DNA of 64,000 nucleotides, taken from Tridacna crocea. Lineage: Eukaryota; Mollusca; Bivalvia; Cardiida; Cardiidae. Positions 1-12,404 of this stretch are shown piece by piece. The stretch is taken from NCBI GenBank assembly GCA_943736015.1, contig OX031057.1, positions 58,176,001 through 58,240,000 on the forward strand, given 5' to 3'. Both the position numbers and the translations under genes were made by a program. Position 1 is the first letter of the stretch, and each line of letters starts with the position of its first letter. Below the pieces are notes generated by a model. That model saw only the letters and a list, made by a program, of their open reading frames with translations. It ran no database searches and was not told where the DNA came from.

Positions 1-1892
1 TGTACCAAAATGCCATATATCATTGGGTCTTCATCACAATCCATTTCCGAGCCTATCATTGTTTTCCCGTTTAAGCGGTTGAAGCATGTCATCGCGAGCA
101 GAAGTATTATCATGTCGGTTCAGGATATCTTCCCAGCCAATGCTTGGTAAGCCGTATGCGTTGGGGTAAGACAAAGAAGCCAATGAATATAAATCAAAGT
201 AGACAAGTAGAGATACTGTGTTATGAGATGGGAAATAACCCTTGCAACTCTGATTGCAGACTACACTTCTCCAGTAAGAGTTACTGTTCCTGACCCCTTT
301 ACAGCTTATAGCAAACCACTTCTCATGTTCATTTACCTGGCTATCAGACCACCAAAACAGTGTAACAGAAGGAAAATTTTCACACATTCAGATTAATGTT
401 TTGAATTTGAAATTTGTGTTTAATGTCTAGAGCTAAGGGAGGTTAAATGAACACAAAAACAAACGGGGGAATTAAAAAGGTAGGTCAGATTCCAAGCCTG
501 TCCACCAGTAACTAAGACTAAAAGCATTTTGGGACCTGCCATCTGACCCACTGAGCCAGAGAAGCAGTTGATTTCAACCCAGAAAATTGACCTACTTATA
601 TTTAGCCCCCCTCCCCCCCCTTTTGTTCCAAAACATAGAAGTAGTTCCATTTGAAAGTTAGATCAATGCCCATATGAAATTTTGATATCAAGCATATTTG
701 TCACTCTGTTTCTTTCAGACAAAAATGGAAGGCTATGTTTAAAAGGTGTTTCTGGTGTTGGTATGATCGTATCTTGAAAATGAGAGCATGAATGTGTTAT
801 TTCTTTAGGAACTACTTTGCTTTTCATTGACCTAATTACGCATAACGGTCTGCTAGGAGTAAAAACCTGGTTTTAAATTAACTTTGCCAGTGTATTTTAA
901 GGCTTATATGTAATTCTTTTGAGAATGGCTGGCATGCAAAATCAACATGTATGCCAAAATAACACTGACACTGGCATTTCTTTGAGTAAAATGGGTGACA
1001 GAAGGTCTGGTTCTAAACCGATCGACCCGCACCCCCCACCCACCTGAGTTATTTATTTCGATATGAAGGGTCTGTCTATTGTTCAGATCAGCTTCCTTGT
1101 CTCACACCAACACTTTGGATGTATTGAGATGATCAAAGAAAACATGATGAAGAATCATGCCTAGCCTAATTAAATAAACCAGAGACCCCACTTATTTCAA
1201 AAGCAACTTGCAGCTGTTGCAAGAAAAAAATGAGCAAAGCAAACTTTAAGTGCCCTTTTCTCTACATGAAGTTGTTTAAAACAGCAAGAAAAATACTTTC
1301 GGGTTGTACTGATGGCATGTTTTGACAGGAAAGATGTTGCAGAAAACAGATAAATCACTAATTAATAGATCTAGATAAAAAGAACATGAATAATAAAGAA
1401 AGAAAATCATGAGTTTTCTTAAGTGCAGGATGGGGGAAAAATTGCTCAGTGTTGCTTTAAGATAGCCTCATATGTTTAAAGGAGTTGTCAATTAATTTTG
1501 CTTGGTAAAGTGGAAAACCAAAAAAAGGGCTCGTTACGTTGCACTTTGCCAGGCTAAAGCGGGCAAAATGTTGCGAATTTACATTTTGTCTTTTCGTGCC
1601 CCAACGACATACAGTCAGAAAGCACGCAATGACTAAATGTAGAGTAGAAACTGTGATAATTTTGAAAAATGACCCTGTGATCTATGGCACTTACGCAGAC
1701 GTGAAAACATGAATTCAACAAGAGGCACTAATAATGCTGTTTTTCTTGATTACTTGGTGGGAAAAAAAAACACTGGAAAATACATGTATACTCTCCTGAT
1801 TGAATTGTCTCTATTTCGGAATGACAAAATTAGTCACACAAACGACCGAAGCGAGAAAGTGAATGCGAAACCCAGATTTACGCTTAACTGCA
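1..1892 (+). repeat. Satellite unit 1 (left subtype)
   Basis: This unit is 1,892 bp, the shortest regular unit, because of a 6-bp deletion near 484 (GGTAGGTCAG instead of GGTAGTAGTTGCTCAG). Private changes are AAGGTCTGG in the GC hairpin near 1006 and TTTCGATAT instead of ATATCGATAT near 1057, which breaks that palindrome. It shares GGTTCAGGAT near 122 with unit 16. The C-rich tract is C6-T-C8. Confidence 0.97.
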
Positions 1893-3791
1893 TGTACCAA
1901 AATGCCATATATCATTGGGTCTTCATCACAATCCATTTCCGAGCCTATCATTGTTTTCCTGTTTAAGCGGTTGAAGCATGTCATCGCGAGCAGAAGTATT
2001 ATCATGTCGGTTCGGGATATCTTCCCAGCCAATGCTTGGTAAGCCGTATGCGTTGGGGTAAGACAAAGAAGCCAATGAATATAAATCAAGGTAGACAAGT
2101 AGAGATACTGTGTTATGAGATGGGAAATAACCCTTGCAACTCTGATTGCAGACTACACTTCTCCAGTAAGAGTTACTGTTCCTGACCCCTTTACAGCTTA
2201 TAGCAAACCACTTCTCATGTTCATTTACCTGGCTATCAGACCACCAAAACAGTGTAACAGAAGGAAAATTTTCACACATTCAGATTAATGTTTTGAATTT
2301 GAAATTTGTGTTTAATGTCTAGACCTAAGGGAGGTTAAATGAACACAAAAACAAACGGGGGAATTAAAAAGGTAGTAGTTGCTCAGATTCCAAGCCTGTC
2401 CACCAGTAACTAAGACTAAAAGCATTTTGGGACCTGCCATCTGACCCACTGAGCCAGAGAAGCAGTTGATTTCAACCCAGAAAATTGACCTACTTATATT
2501 TAGCCCCCCCTCCCCCCCCTTTTTTTCCAAAACATAGAAGTAGTTCCATTTGAAAGTTAGATCAATGCCCATATGAAATTTTGATATCAAGCATATTTGT
2601 CACTCTGTTTCTTTCAGACAAAAATGGAAGGCTATGTTTAAAAGGTGTTTCTGGTGTTGGTATGATCGTATCTTGAAAATGAGAGCATGAATGTGTTATT
2701 TCTTTAGGAACTACTTTGCTTTTCATTGACCTAATTACGCATAACGGTCTGCTAGGAGTAAAAACCTGGTTTTAAATTAACTTTGCCAGTGTATTTTAAG
2801 GCTTATATGTAATTCTTTTGAGAATGGCTGGCATGCAAAATCAACATGTATGCCAAAATAACACTGACACTGGCATTTCTTTGAGTAAAATGGGTGACAG
2901 AAGGTCGGGTTCTAAACCGATCGACCCGCACCCCCCACCCACCTGAGTTATTTATATCGATATGAAGGGTCTGTCTATTGTTCAGATCAGCTTCCTTGTC
3001 TCACACCAACACTTTGGATGTATTGAGATGATCAAAGAAAACATGATGAAGAATCATGCCTAGCCTAATTAAATAAACCAGAGACCCCACTTATTTCAAA
3101 AGCAACTTGCAGCTGTTGCAAGAAAAAAATGAGCAAAGCAAACTTTAAGTGCCCTTTTCTCTACATGAAGTTGTTTAAAACAGCAAGAAAAATACTTTGG
3201 GGTTGTACTGATGGCATGTTTTGACAGGAAAGATGTTGCAGAAAACAGATAAATCACTAATTAATAGATCTAGATAAAAAGAACATGAATAATAAAGAAA
3301 GAAAATCATGAGTTTTCTTAAGTGCAGGATGGGGGAAAAAATGCTCAGTGTTGCTTTAAGATAGCCTGATATGTTTAAAGGAGTTGTCAATTAATTTTGC
3401 TTGGTAAAGTGGAAAACCAAAAAAAGGGCTCGTTACATTGCACTTTGCCAGGCTAAAGCGGGCAAAATGTTGCAAATTTACATTTTGTCTTTTCGTGCCC
3501 CAACGACATACAGTCAGAAAGCACGCAATGACTAAATGTAGAGTAGAAACTATGATAATTTTGAAAAATGACCCTGTGATCTATGGCACTTACGCAGACG
3601 TGAAAACATGAATTCAACAAGAGGCACTAATAATGCTGTTTTTCTTGATTATTTGGTGGGAAAAAAAAACACTGGAAAATACATGTATACTCTCCTGATT
3701 GAATTGTCTCTATTTCGGAATGACAAAATTAGTCACACAAACGACCGAAGCGAGAAAGTGAATGCGAAACCCAGATTTACGCTTAACTGCA
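1893..3791 (+). repeat. Satellite unit 2 (left subtype, 'B' of the dimer)
   Basis: This unit is 1,899 bp. It shares CCTGTTTAAG with unit 6 and ATCAAGGTAG with units 4 and 6. Private changes are AGACCTAAGG near 2322, C7-T-C8 followed by an unbroken T run near 2520, and ACTATGATAA near 3550. It shares CCTGATATG near 3367 with unit 8 and with the second copy of the unit-9 duplication. Two CpG sites are decayed (near 3437 and 3474). Confidence 0.97.
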
Positions 3792-5692
3792 TGTACCAAA
3801 ATGCCATATATCATTGGGTCTTCATCACAATCCATTTCCGAGCTTATCATTGTTTTCCCGTTTAAGCGGTTGAAGCATGTCATCGCGAGCAGAAGTATTA
3901 TCATGTCGGTTCGGGATATCTTCCCAGCCAATGCTTGGTAAGCCGTATGCGTTGGGGTAAGACAAAGAAGCCAATGAATATAAATCAAAGTAGACAAGTA
4001 GAGATACTGTGTTATGAGATGGGAAATAACCCTTGCAACTCTGATTGCAGACTACACTTCTCCAGTAAGAGTTACTGTTCCTGACCCCTTTACAGCTTAT
4101 AGCAAACCACTTCTCATGTTCATTTACCTGGCTATCAGACCACCAAAACAGTGTAACAGAAGGAAAATTTTCACACATTCAGATTAATGTTTTGAATTTG
4201 AAATTTGTGTTTAATGTCTAGAGCTAAGGGAGGTTAAATGAACACAAAAACAAACGGGGGAATTAAAAAGGTAGTAGTTGCTCAGATTCCAAGCCTGTCC
4301 ACCAGTAACTAAGACTAAAAGCATTTTGGGACCTGCCATCTGACCCACTGAGCCAGAGAAGCAGTTGATTTCAACCCAGAAAATTGACCTACTTATATTT
4401 AGCCCCCCTCCCCCCCCTTTTGTTCCAAAACATAGAAGTAGTTCCATTTGAAATTTAGATCAATGCCCATATGAAATTTTGATATCAAGCATATTTGTCA
4501 CTGTTTCTTTCAGACAAAAATGGAAGACTATGTTTAAAAGGTGTTTCTGGTGTTGGTATGATCGTATCTTGAAAATGAGAGCATGAATGTGTTATTTCTT
4601 TAGGAACTACTTTGCTTTTCATTGACCTAATTACGCATAACGGTCTGCTAGGAGTAAAAACCTGGTTTTAAATTAACTTTGCCAGTGTATTTTAAGGCTT
4701 ATATGTAATTCTTTTGAGAATGGCTGGCATGCAAAATCAACATGTATGCCAAAATAACACTGACACTGGCATTTCTTTGAGTAAAATGGGTGACAGAAGG
4801 TCGGGTTCTAAACCGATCGACCCGCACCCCCCACCCACCTGAGTTATTTATATCGATATGAAGGGTCTGTCTATTGTTCAGATCAGCTTCCTTGTCTCAC
4901 ACCCAACACTTTGGATGTATTGAGATGATCAAAGAAAACATGATGAAGAATCATGCCAAGCCTAATTAAATAAACCAGAGACCCCACTTATTTCAAAAGC
5001 AACTTGCAGCTGTTGCAAGAAAAAAATGAGCAAAGCAAACTTTAAGTGCCCTTTTCTCTACATGAAGTTGTTTAAAACAGCAAGAAAAATACTTTCGGGT
5101 TGTACTGATGGCATGTTTTGACAGGAAAGATGTTGCAGAAAACAGATAAATCACTAATTAATAGATCTAGATAAAAAGAACATGAATAATAAAGAAAGAA
5201 AATCATGAGTTTTCTTAAGTGCAGGATGGGGGAAAAATTGCTCAGTGTTGCTTTAAGATAGCCTCATATGTTTAAAGGAGTTGTCAATTAATTTTGCTTG
5301 GTAAAGTGGAAAACCAAAAAAAGGGCTCGTTACGTTGCACTTTGCCAGGCTAAAGCGGGCAAAATGTTGCGAACGAATATACATTTTGTCTTTTCCTGCC
5401 CCAATGACATACAGTCAGAAAGCACGCAATGACTAAATGTAGAGTAGAAACTGTGATAATTTTGAAAAATGACCCTGTGATCTATGGCACTTACGCAGAC
5501 GTGAAAACATGAATTCAACAAGAGGCACTAATAATGCTGTTTTTCTTGATTACTTGGTGGGAAAAAAAAACACTGGAAAATACATGTATACTCTCCTGAT
5601 TGAATTGTCTCTATTTCGGAATGACAAAATTAGTCACACAAACGACCGAAGCGAGAAAGTGAATGCGAAACCCAGATTTACGCTTAACTGCA
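3792..5692 (+). repeat. Satellite unit 3 (left subtype, 'A' of the dimer)
   Basis: This unit is 1,901 bp. It shares with unit 5 the variant GAAGACTATG near 4527 and a 4-bp insertion giving GCGAACGAATAT near 5372, followed by CCTGCCCCAATGAC. Private changes are GAGCTTATC near 3844, a 2-bp deletion in TCACTGTTTC near 4500, and GCCAAGCC near 4957. CACACCCAACAC is shared with units 4 and 6. Confidence 0.97.
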
Positions 5693-7590
5693 TGTACCAA
5701 AATGCCATATATCATTGGGTCTTCATCACAATCCATTTCCGAGCCTATCATTGTTTTCCCGTTTAAGCGGTTGAAGCATGTCATCGCGAGCAGAAGTATT
5801 ATCATGTCGGTTCGGGATATCTTCCCAGCCAATGCTTGGTAAGCCGTATGCGTTGGGGTAAGACAAAGAAGCCAATGAATATAAATCAAGGTAGACAAGT
5901 AGAGATACTGTGTTATGAGATGGGAAATAACCCTTGCAACTCTGATTGCAGACTACACTTCTCCAGTAAGAGTTACTGTTCCTGACCCCTTTACAGCTTA
6001 TAGCAAACCACTTCTCATGTTCATTTACCTGGCTATCAGACCACCAAAACAGTGTAACAGAAGGAAAATTTTCACACATTCAGATTAATGTTTTGAATTT
6101 GAAATTTGTGTTTAATGTCTAGAGCTAAGGGAGGTTAAATGAACACAAAAACAAACGGGGGAATTAAAAAGGTAGTAGTTGCTCAGATTCCAAGCCTGTC
6201 CACCAGTAACTAAGACTAAAAGCATTTTGGGACCTGCCATCTGACCCACTGAGCCAGAGAAGCAGTTGATTTCAACCCAGAAAATTGACCTACTTATATT
6301 TAGCCCCCCTCCCCCCCCCTTTTGTTCCAAAACATAGAAGTAGTTCCATTTGAAAGTTAGATCAATGCCCATATGAAATTTTGATATCAAGCATATTTGT
6401 CACTCTGTTTCTTTCAGACAAAAATGGAAGGCTATGTTTAAAAGGTGTTTCTGGTGTTGGTATGATCGTATCTTGAAAATGAGAGCATGAATGTGTTATT
6501 TCTTTAGGAACTACTTTGCTTTTCATTGACCTAATTACGCATAACGGTCTGCTAGGAGTAAAAACCTGGTTTTAAATTAACTTTGCCAGTGTATTTTAAG
6601 GCTTATATGTAATTCTTTTGAGAATGGCTGGCATGCAAAATCAACATGTATGCCAAAATAACACTGACACTGGCATTTCTTTGAGTAAAATGGGTGACAG
6701 AAGGTCGGGTTCTAAACCGATCGACCCGCACCCCCCACCCACCTGAGTTATTTATATCGATATGAAGGGTCTGTCTATTGTTCAGATCAGCTTCCTTGTC
6801 TCACACCCAACACTTTGGATGTATTGAGATGATCAAAGAAAACATGATGAAGAATCATGCCTAGCCTAATTAAATAAACCAGAGACCCCACTTATTTCAA
6901 AAGCAACTTGCAGCTGTTGCAAAAAAAAATGAGCAAAGCAAACTTTAAGTGCCCTTTTCTCTACATGAAGTTGTTTAAAACAGCAAGAAAAATACTTTGG
7001 GGTTGTACTGATGGCATGTTTTGACAGGAAAGATGTTGCAGAAAACAGATAAATCACTAATTAATAGATCTAGATAAAAAGAACATGAATAATAAAGAAA
7101 GAAAATCATGAGTTTTCTTAAGTGCAGGATGGGGGAAAAATTGCTCAGTGTTGCTTTAAGATAGCCTCATATGTTTAAAGGAGTTGTCAATTAATTTTGC
7201 TTGGTAAAGTGGAAAACCAAAAAAAGGGCTCGTTACGTTGCACTTTGCCAGGCTAAAGCGGGCAAATTGTTGCGAATTTACATTTTGTCTTTTCGTGCCC
7301 CAACGACATACAGTCAGAAAGCACGCAATGACTAAATGTAGAGTAGAAACTGTGATAATTTTGAAAAATGACCCTGTGATCTATGGCACTTACGCAGACG
7401 TGAAAACATGAATTCAACAAGAGGCACTAATAATGCTGTTTTTCTTGATTACTTGGTGGGAAAAAAAACACTGGAAAATACATGTATACTCTCCTGATTG
7501 AATTGTCTCTATTTCGGAATGACAAAATTAGTCACACAAACGACCGAAGCGAGAAAGTGAATGCGAAACCCAGATTTACGCTTAACTGCA
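5693..7590 (+). repeat. Satellite unit 4 (left subtype, 'B' of the dimer)
   Basis: This unit is 1,898 bp. It carries ATCAAGGTAG near 5888 (units 2, 4 and 6) and CACACCCAACAC near 6805. Private changes are an uninterrupted A run after GTTGC near 6921, where other units have CAAGAAAAAAATG, and GGGCAAATTGTTG near 7267. Confidence 0.97.
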
Positions 7591-9495
7591 TGTACCAAAA
7601 TGCCATATATCATTGGGTCTTCATCACAATCCATTTCCGAGCCTATCATTGTTTTCCCGTTTAAGCGGTTGAAGCATGCCATCGCGAGCAGAAGTATTAT
7701 CATGTCGGTTCGGGATATCTTCCCAGCCAATGCTTGGTAAGCCGTATGCGTTGGGGTAAGACAAAGAAGCCAATGAATATAAATCAAAGTAGACAAGTAG
7801 AGATACTGTGTTATGAGATGGGAAATAACCCTTGCAACTCTGATTGCAGACTACACTTCTCCAGTAAGAGTTACTGTTCCTGACCCCTTTACAGCTTATA
7901 GCAAACCACTTCTCATGTTCATTTACCTGGCTATCAGACCACCAAAACAGTGTAACAGAAGGAAAATTTTCACACATTCAGATTAATGTTTTGAATTTGA
8001 AATTTGTGTTTAATGTCTAGAGCTAAGGGAGGTTAAATGAACACAAAAACAAACGGGGGAATTAAAAAGGTAGTAGTTGCTCAGATTCCAAGCCTGTCCA
8101 CCAGTAACTAAGACTAAAAGCATTTTGGGACCTGCCATCTGACCCACTGAGCCAGAGAAGCAGTTGATTTCAACCCAGAAAATTGACCTACTTATATTTA
8201 GCCCCCCTCCCCCCCCCCCTTTTGTTCCAAAACATAGAAGTAGTTCCATTTGAAAGTTAGATCAATGCCCATATGAAATTTTGATATCAAGCATATTTGT
8301 CACTCTGTTTCTTTCAGACAAAAATGGAAGACTATGTTTAAAAGGTGTTTCTGGTGTTGGTATGATCGTATCTTGAAAATGAGAGCATGAATGTGTTATT
8401 TCTTTAGGAACTACTTTGCTTTTCATTGACCTAATTACGCATAACGGTCTGCTAGGAGTAAAAACCTGGTTTTAAATTAACTTTGCCAGTGTATTTTAAG
8501 GCTTATATGTAATTCTTTTGAGAATGGCTGGCATGCAAAATCAACATGTATGCCAAAATAACACTGACACTGGCATTTCTTTGAGTAAAATGGGTGACAG
8601 AAGGTCGGGTTCTAAACCGATCGACCCGCACCCCCCACCCACCTGAGTTATTTATATCGATATGAAGGGTCTGTCTTTTGTTCAGATCAGCTTCCTTGTC
8701 TCACACCAACACTTTGGATGTATTGAGATGATCAAAGAAAACATGATGAAGAATCATGCCTAGCCTAATTAAATAAACCAGAGACCCCACTTATTTCAAA
8801 AGCAACTTGCAGCTGTTGCAAGAAAAAAATGAGCAAAGCAAACTTTAAGTGCCCTTTTCTCTACATGAAGTTGTTTAAAACAGCAAGAAAAATACTTTGG
8901 GGTTGTACTGATGGCATGTTTTGACAGGAAAGATGTTGCAGAAAACAGATAAATCACTAATTAATAGATCTAGATAAAAAGAACATAAATAATAAAGAAA
9001 TAAAATCATGAGTTTTCTTAAGTGCAGGATGGGGGAAAAATTGCTCAGTGTTGCTTTAAGATAGCCTCATATGTTTAAAGGAGTTGTCAATTAATTTTGC
9101 TTGGTAAAGTGGAAAACCAAAAAAAGGGCTCGTTACGTTGCACTTTGCCAGGCTAAAGCGGGCAAAATGTAGCGAACGAATATACATTTTGTCTTTTCCT
9201 GCCCCAATGACATACAGTCAGAAAGCACGCAATGACTAAATGTAGAGTAGAAACTGTGATAATTTTGAAAAATGACCCTGTGATCTATGGCACTTACGCA
9301 GACGTGAAAACATGAATTCAACAAGAGGCACTAATAATGCTGTTTTTCTTGATTACTTGGTGGGAAAAAAAAACACTGGAAAATACATGTATACTCTCCT
9401 GATTGAATTGTCTCTATTTCGGAATGACAAAATTAGTCACACAAACGACCGAAGCGAGAAAGTGAATGCGAAACCCAGATTTACGCTTAACTGCA
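7591..9495 (+). repeat. Satellite unit 5 (left subtype, 'A' of the dimer)
   Basis: This unit is 1,905 bp, lengthened by a C6-T-C11 tract and the 4-bp ACGA-type insertion shared with unit 3 (near 9175). Private changes are CATGCCATCG near 7679, GTCTTTTGTTC near 8676, AACATAAATAAT with AAATAAAATC near 8986-9003, and AATGTAGCG near 9171. Confidence 0.97.
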
Positions 9496-11395
9496 TGTAC
9501 CAAAATGCCATATATCATTGGGTCTTCATCACAATCCATTTCCGAGCCTATCATTGTTTTCCTGTTTAAGCGGTTGAAGCATGTCATCGCGAGCAGAAGT
9601 ATTATCATGTCGGTTCGGGATATCTTCCCAGCCAATGCTTGGTAAGCCGTATGCGTTGGGGTAAGACAAAGAAGCCAATGAATATAAATCAAGGTAGACA
9701 AGTAGAGATATTGTGTTATGAGATGGGAAATAACCCTTGCAACTCTGATTGCAGACTACACTTCTCCAGTAAGAGTTACTGTTCCTGACCCCTTTACAGC
9801 TTATAGCAAACCACTTCTCATGTTCATTTACCTGGCTATCAGACCACCAAAACAGTGTAACAGAAGGAAAATTTTCACACATTCAGATTAATGTTTTGAA
9901 TTTGAAATTTGTGTTTAATGTCTAGAGCTAAGGGAGGTTAAATGAACACAAAAACAAACGGGGGAATTAAAAAGGTAGTAGTTGCTCAGATTCCAAGCCT
10001 GTCCACCAGTAACTAAGACTAAAAGCATTTTGGGACCTGCCATCTGACCCACTGAGCCAGAGAAGCAGTTGATTTCAACCCAGAAAATTGACCTACTTAT
10101 ATTTAGCCCCCCTCCCCCCCCCTTTTGTTCCAAAACATAGAAGTAGTTCCATTTGAAAGTTAGATCAATGCCCATATGAAATTTTGATATCAAGCATATT
10201 TGTCACTCTGTTTTTGTCAGACAAAAATGGAAGGCTATGTTTAAAAGGTGTTTCTGGTGTTGGTATGATCGTATCTTGAAAATGAGAGCATGAATGTGTT
10301 ATTTCTTTAGGAACTACTTTGCTTTTCATTGACCTAATTACGCATAACGGTCTGCTAGGAGTAAAAACCTGGTTTTAAATTAACTTTGCCAGTGTATTTT
10401 AAGGCTTATATGTAATTCTTTTGAGAATGGCTGGCATGCAAAATCAACATGTATGCCAAAATAACACTGACACTGGCATTTCTTTGAGTAAAATGGGTGA
10501 CAGAAGGTCGGGTTCTAAACCGATCGACCCGCACCCCCCACCCACCTGAGTTATTTATATCGATATGAAGGGTCTGTCTATTGTTCAGATCAGCTTCCTT
10601 GTCTCACACCCAACACTTTGGATGTATTGAGATGATCAAAGAAAACATGATGAAGAATCATGCCTAGCCTAATTAAATAAACCAGAGACCCCACTTATTT
10701 CAAAAGCAACTTGCAACTGTTGCAAGAAAAAAATGAGCAAAGCAAACTTTAAGTGCCCTTTTCTCTACATCAAGTTGTTTAAAACAGCAAGAAAAATACT
10801 TTCGGGTTGTACTGATGGCATGTTTTGACAGGAAAGATGTTGCAAAAAAACAGATAAATCACTAATTAATAGATCTAGATAAAAAGAACATGAATAATAA
10901 AGAAAGAAAATCATGAGTTTTCTTAAGTGCAGGATGGGGGAAAAATTGCTCAGTGTTGCTTTAAGATAGCCTCATATGTTTAAAGGAGTTGTCAATTAAT
11001 TTTGCTTGGTAAAGTGGAAAACCAAAAAAAGGGCTCGTTACGTTGCACTTTGCCAGGCTAAAGCGGGCAAAATGTTGCGAATTTACATTTTGTCTTTTCG
11101 TGCCCCAACGACATACAGTCAGAAAGCACGCAATGACTAAATGTAGAGTAGAAACTGTGATAATTTTGAAAAATGACCCTGTGATCTATGGCACTTACGC
11201 AGACGTGAAAACATGAATTCAACAAGAGGCACTAATAATGCTGTTTTTCTTGATTACTTGGTGGGAAAAAAAACACTGGAAAATACATGTATACTCTCCT
11301 GATTGAATTGTCTCTATTTCGGAATGACAAAATTAGTCACACAAACGACCGAAGCGAGAAAGTGAATGCGAAACCCAGATTTACGCTTAACTGCA
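9496..11395 (+). repeat. Satellite unit 6 (left subtype, 'B' of the dimer)
   Basis: This unit is 1,900 bp. It shares CCTGTTTAAG and ATCAAGGTAG with unit 2. Private changes are GATATTGTG near 9710, CTGTTTTTGTCAG near 10210, CTACATCAAG near 10768 and an A-rich GTTGCAAAAAAACAG near 10842. TTGCAACTGTTGCAAG near 10710 lengthens the TTGCA hairpin stem by one pair, as in unit 12. Confidence 0.97.
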
Positions 11396-11428
11396 TGTAC
11401 CAAAATGCCATATATCATTGGGTCTTCA

Positions 11429-11782
11429 TCACAATCCATTTCCGAGCCTATCATTGTTTTCCCGTTTAAGCGGTTGAAGCATGTCATCGCGAGCAGAAGT
11501 ATTATCATGTCGGTTCGGGATATCTTCCCAGCCAATGCTTGGTAAGCCGTATGCGTTGGGGTAAGACAAAGAAGCCAATGAATATAAATCAAAGTAGACA
11601 AGTAGAGATACTGTGTTATGAGATGGGAAATAACCCTTGCAACTCTGATTGCAGACTACACTTCTCCAGTAAGAGTTACTGTTCCTGACCCCTTTACAGC
11701 TTATAGCAAACCACTTCTCATGTTCATTTACCTGGCTATCAGACCACCAAAACAGTGTAACAGAAGGAAAATTTTCACACAT
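11429..11782 (-). other. Recurring 117-codon ORF, probably non-coding (unit 7 copy)
   Basis: This is the longest ORF repeated in nearly every unit. The predicted product starts MCENFPSVTLFWW and is moderately Cys- and Trp-containing, with no signal peptide, transmembrane run or domain that I recognise. Comparing copies, I counted about 17 distinct substitutions, of which only about 2 are silent. One is nonsense and shared by units 13, 16 and 17 (leaving 90 codons), and a 2-bp insertion disrupts it in unit 27. That is the pattern of unconstrained sequence. It overlaps a 95-codon ORF in another frame and a 60-85-codon ORF on the other strand. A degraded exon of an unknown gene cannot be excluded. 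Confidence 0.2.
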
Positions 11783-12006
11783 TCAGATTAATGTTTTGAA
11801 TTTGAAATTTGTGTTTAATGTCTAGAGCTAAGGGAGGTTAAATGAACACAAAAACAAACGGGGGAATTAAAAAGGTAGTAGTTGCTCAGATTCCAAGCCT
11901 GTCCACCAGTAACTAAGACTAAAAGCATTTTGGGACCTGCCATCTGACCCACTGAGCCAGAGAAGCAGTTGATTTCAACCCAGAAAATTGACCTACTTAT
12001 ATTTAG

Positions 12007-12021
12007 CCCCCCTCCCCCCCC
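12007..12021 (+). repeat. C-rich homopolymer tract (unit 7 coordinates)
   Basis: C6-T-C8 here. Across units the tract ranges from a plain 7-C run (unit 26) to C6-T-C11 (units 5, 10 and 18), with a CCACC form in units 11-13. The complementary strand is a G-rich run with G-quadruplex or triplex potential, though with only one interruption the quadruplex case is weak. Length calls may include homopolymer sequencing error. Confidence 0.85.
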
Positions 12022-12330
12022 TTTTGTTCCAAAACATAGAAGTAGTTCCATTTGAAAGTTAGATCAATGCCCATATGAAATTTTGATATCAAGCATATTT
12101 GTCACTCTGTTTCTTTCAGACAAAAATGGAAGGCTATGTTTAAAAGGTGTTTCTGGTGTTGGTATGATCGTATCTTGAAAATGAGAGCATGAATGTGTTA
12201 TTTCTTTAGGAACTACTTTGCTTTTCATTGACCTAATTACGCATAACGGTCTGCTAGGAGTAAAAACCTGGTTTTAAATTAACTTTGCCAGTGTATTTTA
12301 AGGCTTATATGTAATTCTTTTGAGAATGGC

Positions 12331-12378
12331 TGGCATGCAAAATCAACATGTATGCCAAAATAACACTGACACTGGCAT
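12331..12378 (+). promoter_or_regulatory. Three TGGCAT/ATGCCA hexamers at exact 21-bp spacing
   Basis: TGGCAT at 12331-12336, ATGCCA (its reverse complement) at 12352-12357 and TGGCAT at 12373-12378, each start 21 bp after the previous one with 15-bp spacers. Unit 1 has the same layout at 930, 951 and 972, and no hexamer change was noticed in any unit. TGGCA is a half-site type known for NFI-family proteins. The 21-bp step is two helical turns, so sites would lie on one DNA face. Protein binding is inference only. Confidence 0.45.
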
Positions 12379-12404
12379 TTCTTTGAGTAAAATGGGTGAC
12401 AGAA

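Noticed and set aside
11287-11469. Repeated 60-91-codon plus-strand ORF (MYTLLIELSLF type)
   Set aside because: Its start depends on the A-run length and it is antisense to the two minus-strand ORFs. No domain.
11505-11525. CENP-B box near GGTTCGGGATATCTTCCC
   Set aside because: TTCG and the central A fit, but the CGGG part of the box is absent (TTCC).
11575-11595. TATA-like AATATAAATC in each unit as a promoter
   Set aside because: AT-rich background makes such matches common, and no credible transcript or ORF starts downstream.
11314-11601. Repeated 95-codon minus-strand ORF (MSTLIYIHWLL type), lengthened to 115-122 codons in some units
   Set aside because: It lies in a different frame over the 117-codon ORF, and its 3' extension changes with small indels in the A-run and TCTCTATTT region. 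No recognisable domain.
11815-12051. Repeated 70-92-codon minus-strand ORF with a glycine run
   Set aside because: The glycine run is the C-rich homopolymer tract, its length drifts freely, and the C-terminus is replaced when the 10-bp insertion is present. This is chance coding.
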